NCBI GenBank assembly: GCA_002838205.1
Contig: CP017950.1
Coordinates: forward strand, 248,001 to 312,000
Direction: 5' to 3'
Length of the DNA: 64,000 nucleotides
Source: Tenericutes bacterium MZ-XQ
GTDB lineage: Bacteria > Bacillota_I > Bacilli_A > Acholeplasmatales > Acholeplasmataceae
Below, piece by piece: positions 1-8,135 of the stretch. Within the stretch, counting starts at the first letter, position 1. Each line of letters starts with the position of its first letter. Under the pieces are notes generated by a model, which worked only from the letters and a program-made list of their open reading frames with translations, was not told the origin of the DNA and searched no databases. A program made the translations under genes and the position numbers.

Positions 1-124
1 GAAGGTCAATGAAATTAATGAGCTCATTGATGCAATTCAAACTATCATTAAAAAACAAACTTATTTCATCAATACTGAGTTAGCACTGGATGAATTAAGT
101 TACATACTAGAAAAAAAGAGGTAA
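1..124 (+). CDS. holB: DNA polymerase III delta-prime subunit, C-terminal end (partial)
   Basis: The open frame runs in from before the window and stops with TAA at 122-124, giving about 40 C-terminal residues. The tail contains NTELALDELSY, which resembles the helical clamp-loader C-terminus where N-x-x-L-A-L-D/E-x-L is common. The next gene, four bases on, is ricT, and holB precedes ricT (yaaT) in Bacillus-type genomes. The call rests mainly on that gene order, because too little protein is visible for a domain call. It would be part of the replisome clamp loader. Confidence 0.65.
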   Translation, partial: KVNEINELIDAIQTIIKKQTYFINTELALDELSYILEKKR

Positions 125-128
125 CGAC

Positions 129-923
129 ATGAATGTTGCTTTAGTACAGTTTAAAGAAGCAGGAAAAAAATACTTCTTTTCATATGAGAACTTAACGATT
201 AATCAAGAAGATCTTGTTGTTGTTGAAACATCAAGAGGTGTTGAAATCGGTAAAGTATACATGTTAAAAGAAATTGAAGCATCTGAACTTACAAGTGAAT
301 TAAAACCGATTTTAAGAGTCGCAACCGAAGGCGATATCAAAGAAGAAGATTATAATCAATCACTAGAACCAGGTGTTCTAGAAACTGCAAAAAAATTAGC
401 AGTTAAAAATGAGTTGGAAATTAAAGTTCTTGGTGCGGAATACACGTTGGACCGTAAAAGACTACTTATATATTTTGAGTCAGAAAGTCGTGTAGATTTT
501 AGAGGATTAGTTAAGGATTTAAGCGAAGTGTATCATACACGTATCGAACTTAGACAAATAGGTCCTAGAGATGCTGCAAAGATGATTGGTGGTATTGGAC
601 CTTGTGGACTTATCCTTTGTTGTACAACTTTTATTGGAGAGTTTGATACTGTTTCTATCAAGATGGCTAAGAATCAAAATTTAGCATTGAATCCACAGAA
701 AATCTCTGGTGTATGTGGCAAGCTTTTATGTTGTATAAAATATGAAGATGATGCATATACAGAACTTAAAGCTAAATTACCTGATTATCATGACAAGGTT
801 GAAACAGAAAAAGGGCTGGCACTTGTGATAGACGTAAATATTTTAGGACAAAAAGTTAAGGTAAGATACCAACAAGAAGATATTGTTGAATGGTTATCTT
901 TAGATCAGTTTAAAAGGGTATAA
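129..923 (+). CDS. ricT: RicT/YaaT PSP1-domain iron-sulfur protein
   Basis: This 264-residue protein has the PSP1 family layout, with the conserved core around residues 85-205. The cysteines that bind Fe-S clusters in Bacillus RicT are present: C159, C164 and C165 in GPCGLILCC, and C196, C201 and C202 in GVCGKLLCC. In Bacillus, RicT works with RicA and RicF to promote RNase Y-dependent mRNA maturation. It starts at ATG 129, four bases after the holB-like stop, behind an AAGAGG ribosome site. It heads a tight run of four genes ending in rsmI, the usual neighbourhood for this family. Confidence 0.9.
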   Translation: MNVALVQFKEAGKKYFFSYENLTINQEDLVVVETSRGVEIGKVYMLKEIEASELTSELKPILRVATEGDIKEEDYNQSLEPGVLETAKKLAVKNELEIKVLGAEYTLDRKRLLIYFESESRVDFRGLVKDLSEVYHTRIELRQIGPRDAAKMIGGIGPCGLILCCTTFIGEFDTVSIKMAKNQNLALNPQKISGVCGKLLCCIKYEDDAYTELKAKLPDYHDKVETEKGLALVIDVNILGQKVKVRYQQEDIVEWLSLDQFKRV

Positions 924-925
924 CA

Positions 926-1639
926 TTGAAAAGAGCATTAATCGGATCAAAGCTTGTAGTTGATCAAGATAGAGGACATGCGTTTAATTTGGATACCGTG
1001 TTATTAGCCGATTTTGTAAAGTTGACATATCGAATAAAGCATGTCATTGATGTGGGAACTGGTAATGGAACTATCGCCTTATATCTATCGGAAAAAACGA
1101 AAGCTAAAATAACCGCTATTGAAATCCAAGAGTCTCGATATCATAAAGCAGTTAAAAATGTTCAATTAAATCGATTAGAAAAGCAAATCGATGTTGTCCA
1201 CCAAGATTACTTGCAAACAAAGTATCAATATGTTGATGCTATCATCTGCAATCCACCTTTTTTCAAACTTAATGAAAAGTCGATTGTTAATGAAGATGAA
1301 TCTATTATGATCGCAAGACATGAAATCACACTTGATTTAGAAAATCTAATTAGAAAAGTTAGTGAACAACTTAAATTTGGCGGCAAATTTTTCATGATTC
1401 ATCGCCCTGATCGCTTATCAGAAATCTACGAGTATACCCGAAAATATCAACTAGAAATTAAACGAATGAAATTTGTTCATCCATATATCGATAAAACTGC
1501 AAACCATGTACTTGTCGAATGTGTAAAACAAGGTGGAAGAGATATGACTTTAGAACCACCGCTCATCTTATATAAAGATAAGCATCTCATGACTGAACAA
1601 GCAAAAAAAATATTAGGAGGCGATTTTAATGTTACTTAG
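926..1639 (+). CDS. tRNA1(Val) adenine-N6 methyltransferase-like (YabB/TrmN6 family)
   Basis: A 237-residue class I SAM-dependent methyltransferase. The SAM-binding loop IDVGTGNGTIAL lies at residues 41-52, and the NPPF catalytic motif of N6-adenine methyltransferases lies at 109-112. The start is TTG 926, two bases after the ricT stop, so translation is probably coupled. In Bacillus the gene after ricT/yabA is yabB, the TrmN6-type tRNA methyltransferase, which supports the call. The exact target (A37 of tRNA-Val) is inferred from family and location, not shown by the sequence. Confidence 0.82.
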   Translation: MKRALIGSKLVVDQDRGHAFNLDTVLLADFVKLTYRIKHVIDVGTGNGTIALYLSEKTKAKITAIEIQESRYHKAVKNVQLNRLEKQIDVVHQDYLQTKYQYVDAIICNPPFFKLNEKSIVNEDESIMIARHEITLDLENLIRKVSEQLKFGGKFFMIHRPDRLSEIYEYTRKYQLEIKRMKFVHPYIDKTANHVLVECVKQGGRDMTLEPPLILYKDKHLMTEQAKKILGGDFNVT

Positions 1640-2039
1640 TTTATTAACAAGAAAAGAAAAACTCAAATTTTTAGATTTAGTGATGCATATGGTATCCGTT
1701 GATGGAGAACCTACTGCAATCGAGCAAAGACTTTTAAATATTATGCTAGCTGAAGTTGGAGATGGCATTGTTAAAGAGTATACTTTCACATTAAGTAAGG
1801 ATTTAGATGAGACGATTGATTATTTTAGAGAAGCTAGTCCTTCAGTCAAGAATATTGTCTATTTAAATTTGCTTAAAGTTACAATGATTGATGATTTTTA
1901 TAATACTGCAGAGCATTTTTTCTTAGAAGACATTAGAAAAGAATTTGGCATCACTGATTTTAAGAAAAAACAACTCATGCGACTCGTTTATAACGAACGT
2001 GATTTAAGAGAACGTGCGAAAAGAGTTGTCTCACATTGA
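1629..2039 (+). CDS. small conserved protein, possibly TerB-like helical fold
   Basis: A 136-residue soluble, all-helical-looking protein that overlaps the end of the methyltransferase gene by 11 bases and the start of rsmI by 4. It has no membrane segment or signal peptide. The N-terminal region (KLKFLDLVMHMVSVDGEP) has the helix-acidic loop pattern seen in TerB-like proteins, but this is only a resemblance. In Bacillus this slot holds yazA, a GIY-YIG protein, and no GIY-YIG motif is visible here. Function is unknown; the tight overlaps suggest co-translation with the RNA-modification genes. Confidence 0.7.
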   Translation: MLLSLLTRKEKLKFLDLVMHMVSVDGEPTAIEQRLLNIMLAEVGDGIVKEYTFTLSKDLDETIDYFREASPSVKNIVYLNLLKVTMIDDFYNTAEHFFLEDIRKEFGITDFKKKQLMRLVYNERDLRERAKRVVSH

Positions 2040-2875
2040 TTCAGCGCAGTTTTCAAGATGAGAAACCAACTTTGTTCGTCGTTTCTACGCCAATAGGAAA
2101 TTTAAAAGATATCACTTATCGTGCTGTAGAAGTGTTAAATCAAGTCGATTTGATTTTGTGTGAAGACACAAGAACATCCAAAACTTTATTAAACACGTAT
2201 GATATCCATAAACCTTTAATAAGTTTTCATGATCATAATAAAGCAGATAAATCCTCAGATATTATTTCTTATTTAGAGGATGGTAAAAACTTAGCTATCA
2301 TTAGTGATGCAGGGACTCCTGGCATTAATGATCCTGGATATGAACTTATAAGTGAAGTCATAGAAAAAGGATTTTACGTGGTTTCTATACCTGGTGCTAG
2401 TGCAATATTAGCTGCATTAGTCGTTTCAGGATGTCTTATCCAACCATTCACATTTATTGGGTTTTTACCTAGAAAGCAATCGCATAAAAAAGAAGTCATT
2501 GAAAGTTATTTCACAAGGACTGAAACACTTGTTATCTATGAATCTCCTTTAAGAGTAAAAAAAACTTTAGAAGATTTATATCAAGTATTAGGGGATAGAA
2601 AACTTGTGTTAGCAAGAGAACTTACAAAAATGTTTGAAACAATTACAAGAACCACTTTAAAGGCATCATTATCTTTAGATATAGACACAAGAGGTGAGTA
2701 TGTGCTTATTGTTGATGGCTCAAAAGAGAGTTATGATGATTCACTTTCAATTAAAGATCATGTATTGCAAGTTTTAAAAGAGGGTTATGAAGAAAAAGAA
2801 GCCATGAAATTGGTTGCTAAAAAAAGAAGAATCACAAAAAGTGATGTTTATAAAGCATACAAAATTAATGGATAA
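2036..2875 (+). CDS. rsmI: 16S rRNA (cytidine1402-2'-O)-methyltransferase RsmI
   Basis: A 279-residue tetrapyrrole-methylase-fold enzyme of the RsmI family, which methylates the 2'-OH of C1402 in the ribosomal decoding centre. Hallmarks are the N-terminal VVSTPIGNLKDITYRAVE, then CEDTRTSKTLL and SDAGTPGINDPGY. The start is TTG 2036, whose last bases overlap the TGA of the preceding gene (TTGA), a typical coupled start. It closes the ricT cluster. About 290 bases of non-coding leader follow before metG. Confidence 0.95.
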   Translation: MIQRSFQDEKPTLFVVSTPIGNLKDITYRAVEVLNQVDLILCEDTRTSKTLLNTYDIHKPLISFHDHNKADKSSDIISYLEDGKNLAIISDAGTPGINDPGYELISEVIEKGFYVVSIPGASAILAALVVSGCLIQPFTFIGFLPRKQSHKKEVIESYFTRTETLVIYESPLRVKKTLEDLYQVLGDRKLVLARELTKMFETITRTTLKASLSLDIDTRGEYVLIVDGSKESYDDSLSIKDHVLQVLKEGYEEKEAMKLVAKKRRITKSDVYKAYKING

Positions 2876-2880
2876 ATAAC

Positions 2881-2908
2881 TTGCATTTTTAGTTATTTAT
2901 AATATAAT
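2881..2908 (+). promoter_or_regulatory. promoter of the metG T-box leader
   Basis: A TTGCAT -35 at 2881-2886 and a TATAAT -10 at 2903-2908, spaced by 16 bases, precede the T-box leader. The -35 lies inside a perfect inverted repeat (2872-2881 with 2891-2900). Confidence 0.6.
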
Positions 2909-2949
2909 ATAATGGTAATAGGCTATGAGAAAAAGAGTAATATCTATTT

Positions 2950-3145
2950 TAGAGGTGTAGAGAGTTCGTGGTTGGTGAAAACGAATCCTAAAAGATATGA
3001 ACATGGTTTTCGAGCTTTTAAGTCGATATGTAGGCTTAAACGTATCTCTGCGATAAAGAGTTGAGGGCTAGATTTTAGATCTAGAACTAAGGTGGTACCG
3101 CGATTATGTCGTCCTTAGAGTTTTCTTTGGGCGCTTTTTATTTGC
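2950..3145 (+). promoter_or_regulatory. T-box riboswitch, methionine specifier, upstream of metG
   Basis: The conserved T-box core AAGGTGGTACCGCG is at 3089-3102. Stem I elements are present: AGAGAG, GGTTGGTGAAAAC and a downstream CGAGC. The specifier loop reads ATG followed by A at 2997-3000, matching methionine and the gene it precedes. The antiterminator half contains CTAAGG, which can pair with CCTTAG at 3113-3118. Uncharged tRNA-Met is therefore expected to switch on metG transcription. Confidence 0.92.
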
Positions 3146-3161
3146 ATAAGGAGGAAGAAAA

Positions 3162-4727
3162 ATGAAAGAAAAGTATTATATTACAACTGCAATCGCATAT
3201 AGTTCTGCAATTCCGCATGTAGGAAATGTGTATGAAGCTATACTTGCAGATGCGATTGCAAGATTTAAACGTTTGTCAGGCTATGACGTGCTATTTCAAA
3301 CAGGAACTGATGAACATGGGCAAAAGATTGAAACTAAAGCTCAAGATAATGAATTATCACCTAAGGCATATGTGGATTTAATTTCGTCAGAAATAAAAAG
3401 AATCTATGATAAAGTTAATATCAGCTATGATCAGTTCGTAAGAACAACAGATGATGACCATGTTAAATCTGTTCAAGCAATCTTTAAAAAACTCTATGAT
3501 CAAGGCGATATTTATTTAGGCAAATATGAAGGATGGTACTCTCTAAGCGAAGAGGCTTTTATCTTAGAAAAGGATATTGTTGATGGTAAAGCACCAAGTG
3601 GAGATACACCTATATGGACATCTGAAGATGCATATTTTTTAAAATTATCTAAATATCAAGAAAGATTAATTGAACATATTGAAAAACATCCGGAATTTAT
3701 TGAGCCAGAATCAAGAAGAAATGAAATGATTCAAAACTTTTTAAAAGAACCACTTCCTGATCTATCTGTATCAAGAACATCATTCAAATGGGGCATACCT
3801 GTAGAGTTTGATGAAGGTCATGTAGTTTATGTTTGGATTGATGCATTATCAAATTATATTACTGGTTTGGGATATCATCCTGATTTAGATGAGCAACCAG
3901 ACAAGTTTAAGAAATATTGGCCAGCTAATGTCCATTTGATTGGTAAAGATATTTTAAGATTTCATACGATATACTGGCCAATCATTTTAATGGCTATCGG
4001 TGTTGAACTACCTAAACAGGTTTTTGGTCATCCATGGGTATTGTTTAATAAAAACAAAATGAGTAAATCAACAGGTAATGTGATGTATACAGATGATATC
4101 GTTAAATATTTTGGTGTGGATACATTGAGATATTACGTGCTTCACGAGATTCCATTTGCACAAGATGGTAATATTACATACGAATTATTAATTGAAAGAA
4201 ATAATACGGATTTAGCAAACACGATTGGAAACTTAGTGAATCGTACGATTGGTATGGTTCATAAATATAGAAATGGTGATGTAAAAAAAGTTATGTTAGA
4301 TGAACCATTTGAACTAAGTTTAAAAGAAAAAGCATTAGAAGCTCTTCCAGAAATGCATAAATATATGGATGAACTCAAAGTAAGTGATGCATTAGAAGAA
4401 GTTGTTAAACTGGCAAGATTTGCGAATAAATATATTGATGTTTCGGAACCATGGGTGTTAAATAAAGATGAGAACAAACAAGACGTTCTAGATCATGTTT
4501 TATATCAATTATTGGAGACAATTCGTTTTGTTGGTGTTTTATTACAACCTTTCATGCCAGAAACAGCAACTAAGATTTTAGAACAAATTGGTTCAAAAGA
4601 TAGTAGTTTTGAGTCATTAAAAGACTTTGGTAAGTATGAAGCACAAACTTTAAACAAACCATATGTGTTATTTGAAAGATTTGATATGAATAAAAAGATT
4701 GAGGAGATATTAAAAGACCAAGCATGA
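3162..4727 (+). CDS. metG: methionyl-tRNA synthetase
   Basis: A 521-residue class I aminoacyl-tRNA synthetase that charges tRNA-Met. The HIGH-type signature is HVGN at residues 19-22 and the KMSKS loop is at 299-303. Two features differ from Bacillus MetRS. The C-terminal tRNA-binding (EMAP II-like) domain is missing, which accounts for the length of about 520 instead of about 660. The connective-peptide region after residue 120 has no zinc-knuckle cysteines. ATG 3162 follows a strong AAGGAGG site, and the gene is controlled by the T-box leader just upstream. Its last four bases overlap the next gene. Confidence 0.96.
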   Translation: MKEKYYITTAIAYSSAIPHVGNVYEAILADAIARFKRLSGYDVLFQTGTDEHGQKIETKAQDNELSPKAYVDLISSEIKRIYDKVNISYDQFVRTTDDDHVKSVQAIFKKLYDQGDIYLGKYEGWYSLSEEAFILEKDIVDGKAPSGDTPIWTSEDAYFLKLSKYQERLIEHIEKHPEFIEPESRRNEMIQNFLKEPLPDLSVSRTSFKWGIPVEFDEGHVVYVWIDALSNYITGLGYHPDLDEQPDKFKKYWPANVHLIGKDILRFHTIYWPIILMAIGVELPKQVFGHPWVLFNKNKMSKSTGNVMYTDDIVKYFGVDTLRYYVLHEIPFAQDGNITYELLIERNNTDLANTIGNLVNRTIGMVHKYRNGDVKKVMLDEPFELSLKEKALEALPEMHKYMDELKVSDALEEVVKLARFANKYIDVSEPWVLNKDENKQDVLDHVLYQLLETIRFVGVLLQPFMPETATKILEQIGSKDSSFESLKDFGKYEAQTLNKPYVLFERFDMNKKIEEILKDQA

Positions 4728-5683
4728 AAAATTTATTATCATGGTTTCAGTCAGAAACCTTTATAGATAAAGTTTATCCAGAGATTAAACGTGTTATTTT
4801 TGTTATTGTTTTCACGTTCATCTATGGTATAGGCGTATCTTGGTTCTTAGAAGCATCTGTAGTCCCTCTTTATACTGGTGGTATTCCAGGGGTTGCACAA
4901 CTTGTCAGAGACGCATTTTACGTGTTTTTAGATATTGAAGTTGGAACTAGCTTCTTAGGTTTATTCGTTATTATCGCTAATATACCAATCCTTATTTTGG
5001 GATGGTTTGGCGTATCTCATAGATTTACGATTTATAGTATTATTTCGATTTTAATTCAAGCATTCATTTTAAGCTGGATGCCTATACTTGATATGGGACT
5101 TGGTGAAGTAGAACACGCATTTACAGCAGCAGTTTTAGGTGGGCTACTTATTGGTATAGGAGCTGGTGGAGCACTAAGATATGGTACATCAACTGGTGGC
5201 CTTGATATTGTTGCACAGTATTTAGCGTTCAGAAAAGGAAAATCAGTCGGTTTCTTTTCTATGGCTATGAATTTGGCAATCGCAATATTAGGTGGATTAA
5301 TCGTTGGTGGTAAAGTTGGTCCTGGAGGAGAGGTAATCGCTGGTGGCATTATTATTTCCTACACGGTCATCAGAGTCATCGTCTCAACAATTTTAACCGA
5401 CCGTATGCATACTGCTTATCAATACTTAGCTGTTGATATCATCACTGCAACACCACAGGCACTAGTCGATGAAATCTTACATAGAATTTATAGAGGTGTA
5501 ACTTTAATGAAAGTTGAAGGAGCCTATTCGCATCATGAAAAAACTTTGATTTATGTCATCATCTCTTCTTATGAACTTCATGCCATAACAACTTTAGTTA
5601 AAAGAATAGATCCCCATGCGTTTATGGTGGTTAAGCCAACGAAAAACGTTCATGGTAATTTTGCTAGAAAAACAATTGCTTAA
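4724..5683 (+). CDS. YitT family membrane protein (DUF161 + DUF2179)
   Basis: A 319-residue integral membrane protein of the YitT family. Five or so hydrophobic segments span residues about 20-215, including the conserved GIGAGGALRYGTSTGGLDIVAQ region. A soluble C-terminal DUF2179 domain (about 235-315) follows, with GVTLMKVEGAYS and KTLIYVIISSYEL. The ATG overlaps the metG stop (ATGA), so it is co-transcribed with metG. The biochemical role of the family is not established. A terminator at 5682-5707 ends the transcript. Confidence 0.9.
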   Translation: MKNLLSWFQSETFIDKVYPEIKRVIFVIVFTFIYGIGVSWFLEASVVPLYTGGIPGVAQLVRDAFYVFLDIEVGTSFLGLFVIIANIPILILGWFGVSHRFTIYSIISILIQAFILSWMPILDMGLGEVEHAFTAAVLGGLLIGIGAGGALRYGTSTGGLDIVAQYLAFRKGKSVGFFSMAMNLAIAILGGLIVGGKVGPGGEVIAGGIIISYTVIRVIVSTILTDRMHTAYQYLAVDIITATPQALVDEILHRIYRGVTLMKVEGAYSHHEKTLIYVIISSYELHAITTLVKRIDPHAFMVVKPTKNVHGNFARKTIA

Positions 5684-5707
5684 AGACCTTATTTAGGTCT
5701 TTTTTTC
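5682..5707 (+). terminator. rho-independent terminator after yitT-like gene
   Basis: AAAGACC (5682-5688) pairs with GGTCTTT (5696-5702), followed by a T-run. It overlaps the end of the coding region. Confidence 0.85.
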
Positions 5708-5715
5708 TGAAATAC

Positions 5716-5743
5716 TTAACAAATAATATTTTTTTGGTATAAT
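5716..5743 (+). promoter_or_regulatory. promoter of the PTS operon
   Basis: A TTAACA -35 (5716-5721) and a TATAAT -10 (5738-5743), 16 bases apart, lie about 35 bases before the IIA start codon. Confidence 0.55.
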
Positions 5744-5780
5744 CGAGTTGATAGATGATAAACTTGAAAGGATCTAAATT

Positions 5781-6251
5781 ATGGAAATAGCAAAAATGAT
5801 TAAGAAGGCTTATATGAATCTTGATTTAAAATCTGATTCAAAAGGTCAAGTTTTGGAAGAACTCGTAAAAATCCTCGATCATGCAGGGATCGTGACAGAT
5901 TTTGAAAAACTTTTAAATGATGTTAGAATTAGAGAATCATTATCGACGACAGGTATTGGATTTAAAATTGCGATTCCTCATGCAAAGAGTAAACACATAA
6001 AAGAACCGGCGATTGCGTTTGGAAGATCTAGTCAGGGCATAGAATATGATTCAATGGATGGAGATAATGCCCACCTATTCTTTTTAATATGTATGCCTGA
6101 AAATGCGGGTAATTTACATCTAAAAGCACTTACTGCATTATCAAGACAACTCATTCATGAAGAGTTCAGACTAGCACTCGAGAAAGCAGAGAATGAAGAA
6201 GAAGTCTTAAACATTATTAAGGCGATTGATCAGGAAGAAAAAAGTGCCTAA
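5781..6251 (+). CDS. PTS EIIA component, fructose/mannitol type
   Basis: A 156-residue PTS EIIA type-2 domain protein. The phosphorylated histidine is H67 in IPHAKSKHI, preceded by the typical RESLSTTGIGFKIAIPHA context. EIIA receives phosphate from HPr and passes it to EIIB. It is the first gene of a three-gene operon in which the FruA-type IIA, IIB and IIC domains are encoded separately, not fused. No sugar kinase or regulator gene lies next to it, so the substrate cannot be assigned beyond the fructose family. Confidence 0.9.
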   Translation: MEIAKMIKKAYMNLDLKSDSKGQVLEELVKILDHAGIVTDFEKLLNDVRIRESLSTTGIGFKIAIPHAKSKHIKEPAIAFGRSSQGIEYDSMDGDNAHLFFLICMPENAGNLHLKALTALSRQLIHEEFRLALEKAENEEEVLNIIKAIDQEEKSA

Positions 6252-6558
6252 GATCGTATGTGTAACCGCATGTCCAACAGGGATAGCTCATACATATATT
6301 GCTGCTGAAATGTTGGAACATACGGGTAAAAAACTTGGCTATACGATGAAAGTTGAGACAAATGGAGCCATCGGTGTTGAACATAAGTTATCAAAGAAAG
6401 ACATCGAAGAGGCTATTGGTGTGATTATTGCATCTGATGTTTCACTAGAATTAACACGGTTTGAAGGTAAGCATATCATTGAAGTAACAACACAAGAAGC
6501 GATTAAGAATCCTGAAAAACTAATTAAAGAGATCATTAAACTGAATCAAGGGTTATAA
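6244..6558 (+). CDS. PTS EIIB component, fructose type
   Basis: A roughly 104-residue PTS EIIB of the fructose family, with phosphocysteine C10 in VTACPTGIAHTY. The frame opens at TTG 6226, but GTG 6244 is preferred. It has an AGGAAG ribosome site six bases upstream (6232-6237), and it gives the family's usual N-terminus, in which the CPTGIAHT motif begins near residue 10. The start lies within the last bases of the EIIA gene (8-base overlap), indicating translational coupling. Confidence 0.88.
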   Translation: MPKIVCVTACPTGIAHTYIAAEMLEHTGKKLGYTMKVETNGAIGVEHKLSKKDIEEAIGVIIASDVSLELTRFEGKHIIEVTTQEAIKNPEKLIKEIIKLNQGL

Positions 6559-6560
6559 AA

Positions 6561-7550
6561 ATGAATGTAAGAACCAAACTTTATAAACAATTTATGCACG
6601 GTTTTACATATATCATTCCACTAGTTGTTATTGGTGGAGTGTTTTTAACTTTATATGACAGATTTGATCAAAATGTATTTTTTAATGTAGGTTCAACCGC
6701 ATTGTTTTTAGTATATCCAATTATCTCTGCATTTATTGCTTATGCAATAAGTGATAAACCAGGATTTATAGTCGGTCTTTTAGGTGGTGCACTTTTAACC
6801 TCTAGTGATAGTGGCTTTCTTGGTGTGGTGTTTATGGGTTTCATGTCTGGATATATTATTTTGTTGCTTCACTTTTTATTTAAGAAGTTTCCGATTGCAA
6901 TTAAAGGACTGATTCCAGTATTTCTTTATCCTGTGATAGGTTCTATGTTTGTGATTTTCGTTTATTTAGGTATAGATGCTTTATTTCCATTTTTTAATGG
7001 TTTTATCAGGGATGTTTTTGCGTTTACTGGTGATATAGGAGTCGTTTTATTGTTAATGATATTATCGACTATGATGGTCTATGATTTGGGTGGGCCTGTT
7101 AATAAGGTTGCATATATCGTAGGGATTTCTACTATTTTAAATGGAACATCAACCATGTATATGGCACAAGTTATGATTGCAGGTATGATTCCACCCTTAT
7201 CCATATTTATCGCATCTATATTTCACAAACGTGCATTTGAAGAAGAAAATCGTAGTTTGGCAAGAAAAAACATTTGGATGGGATTAGCATTTATTAGTGA
7301 AGGTGCAATTGCTTTTGTAAAAAAAGATAAGGAATTAGTTCTTGCGTTTATTTTAGGTGGACTATTATCAAGTGTGTTTGTGTTTATTTTTCAAGTTGAA
7401 TCTCGAATCGCACATGGTGGTATATTGTCAGTTTTTTTCATCAATGGATGGATTGAATTTGTAGTTATATTGCTTGTTAGTAGCTTAGTAAGCGCATGGT
7501 TTGTATTACTAATTTTGAAAATGAAAAAAAATGTAAAAATTTCATCGTGA
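6561..7550 (+). CDS. PTS EIIC component, fructose family permease
   Basis: A 329-residue polytopic membrane protein with about nine to ten hydrophobic segments, starting two bases after the EIIB stop. The N-terminus (YKQFMHGFTYIIPLVVIGGV) and internal GGPVNKVAYIVG and MIPPLSIFIA motifs are typical of FruA IIC, and FISEGAIAF matches the conserved substrate-region signature. It forms the sugar channel and works with the two upstream phosphotransfer proteins. The sugar is unknown. Confidence 0.88.
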   Translation: MNVRTKLYKQFMHGFTYIIPLVVIGGVFLTLYDRFDQNVFFNVGSTALFLVYPIISAFIAYAISDKPGFIVGLLGGALLTSSDSGFLGVVFMGFMSGYIILLLHFLFKKFPIAIKGLIPVFLYPVIGSMFVIFVYLGIDALFPFFNGFIRDVFAFTGDIGVVLLLMILSTMMVYDLGGPVNKVAYIVGISTILNGTSTMYMAQVMIAGMIPPLSIFIASIFHKRAFEEENRSLARKNIWMGLAFISEGAIAFVKKDKELVLAFILGGLLSSVFVFIFQVESRIAHGGILSVFFINGWIEFVVILLVSSLVSAWFVLLILKMKKNVKISS

Positions 7551-7554
7551 AATC

Positions 7555-7583
7555 TTTACTTCTGATATAAGCTTTGTTATAAT
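7555..7583 (+). promoter_or_regulatory. promoter of guanine riboswitch leader
   Basis: A TTTACT -35 (7555-7560) and a TATAAT -10 (7578-7583), 17 bases apart, predict transcription starting near 7590, just before the aptamer. Confidence 0.7.
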
Positions 7584-7598
7584 GATTAAGTATTCAAT

Positions 7599-7727
7599 AT
7601 ATCGTATAATCGACCTAATGTGGTGGTCAAGTTTCTACCGTGAAGCCGTAAAGTTCACGACTACGATATGAAAGCATCTTTTTTTATTGTTTTCATATGT
7701 AGAAACCACATATTTTGTGGTTTTTTT
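7599..7727 (+). promoter_or_regulatory. purine (guanine-type) riboswitch with terminator platform
   Basis: The aptamer spans 7599-7669. P1 is ATATCGTA (7599-7606) with TACGATAT (7662-7669). J2/3 carries the family-specific GTTTCTACC (7631-7639), and P3 is GTGAA/TTCAC. The ligand-pairing base is C in GACTACGA (7661), which specifies guanine/hypoxanthine, not adenine. The platform has a terminator hairpin AAACCACA/TGTGGTTT (7703-7723) with a T-run. A competing pairing of TATGAAA with TTTCATA involves the 3' strand of P1. The natural target is the guanine/hypoxanthine permease now 1.8 kb away, beyond an inserted element. Confidence 0.93.
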
Positions 7728-7814
7728 ATTAACTAGGAAATTCTAATTGATCATTTAAATAAAAACAAACAGAAAAAACTCATCTAAAATGAGTCTGTAA
7801 AACGAGTCAACAAA

Positions 7815-8135
7815 TTAATCAATAAGTTTATGATAAATATCTAAAGGCACAAACTGCAACTTACCACAATGACTACAAACATCAACGGGAAAAGCAGCAC
7901 CTTCAGTCTCCATAAAGTGAGCATAACCAGAAAAATTGACAGTAAGTTCAAATCCACAGTGCAGACATTTCATATCAACCATGATATCAAAATTAGGCAT
8001 CGATATAAATGCATTAAATGAAGCGGCAGGGCCAGCAATGAATCCCTGCTTAACAGCTGATTTATATTCAGCATACAAATTCTTTTTTTGAACAAAAGAC
8101 ATATGCACAGATTTAGTTTTAAATAGTTTAGGCAT
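7815..8135 (-). CDS. IS91-associated zinc-ribbon accessory protein
   Basis: A 106-residue protein with two CxxC knuckles (KCLHCGF and VCSHCGK about 27 residues apart), ending LDIYHKLID. The start at ATG 8135 (MPKLFKT) is chosen over an upstream in-frame ATG. The diverged element at 29.6 kb encodes a homologue beginning MPKYFNT, and an AGAGAGG ribosome site precedes this ATG. It overlaps the transposase 3' end by eight bases, so the two are coupled. Function is unknown. Its retention in two diverged elements suggests a role in transposition or regulation of the element. Confidence 0.75.
   Translation of the reverse strand: MPKLFKTKSVHMSFVQKKNLYAEYKSAVKQGFIAGPAASFNAFISMPNFDIMVDMKCLHCGFELTVNFSGYAHFMETEGAAFPVDVCSHCGKLQFVPLDIYHKLID

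Noticed and set aside
7599-7669. 2'-deoxyguanosine or adenine class for the purine riboswitch
   Set aside because: The discriminating base is C at 7661, not U, and J2/3 keeps the GTTTCTACC of guanine aptamers, not the changed bases of the 2'-dG class.
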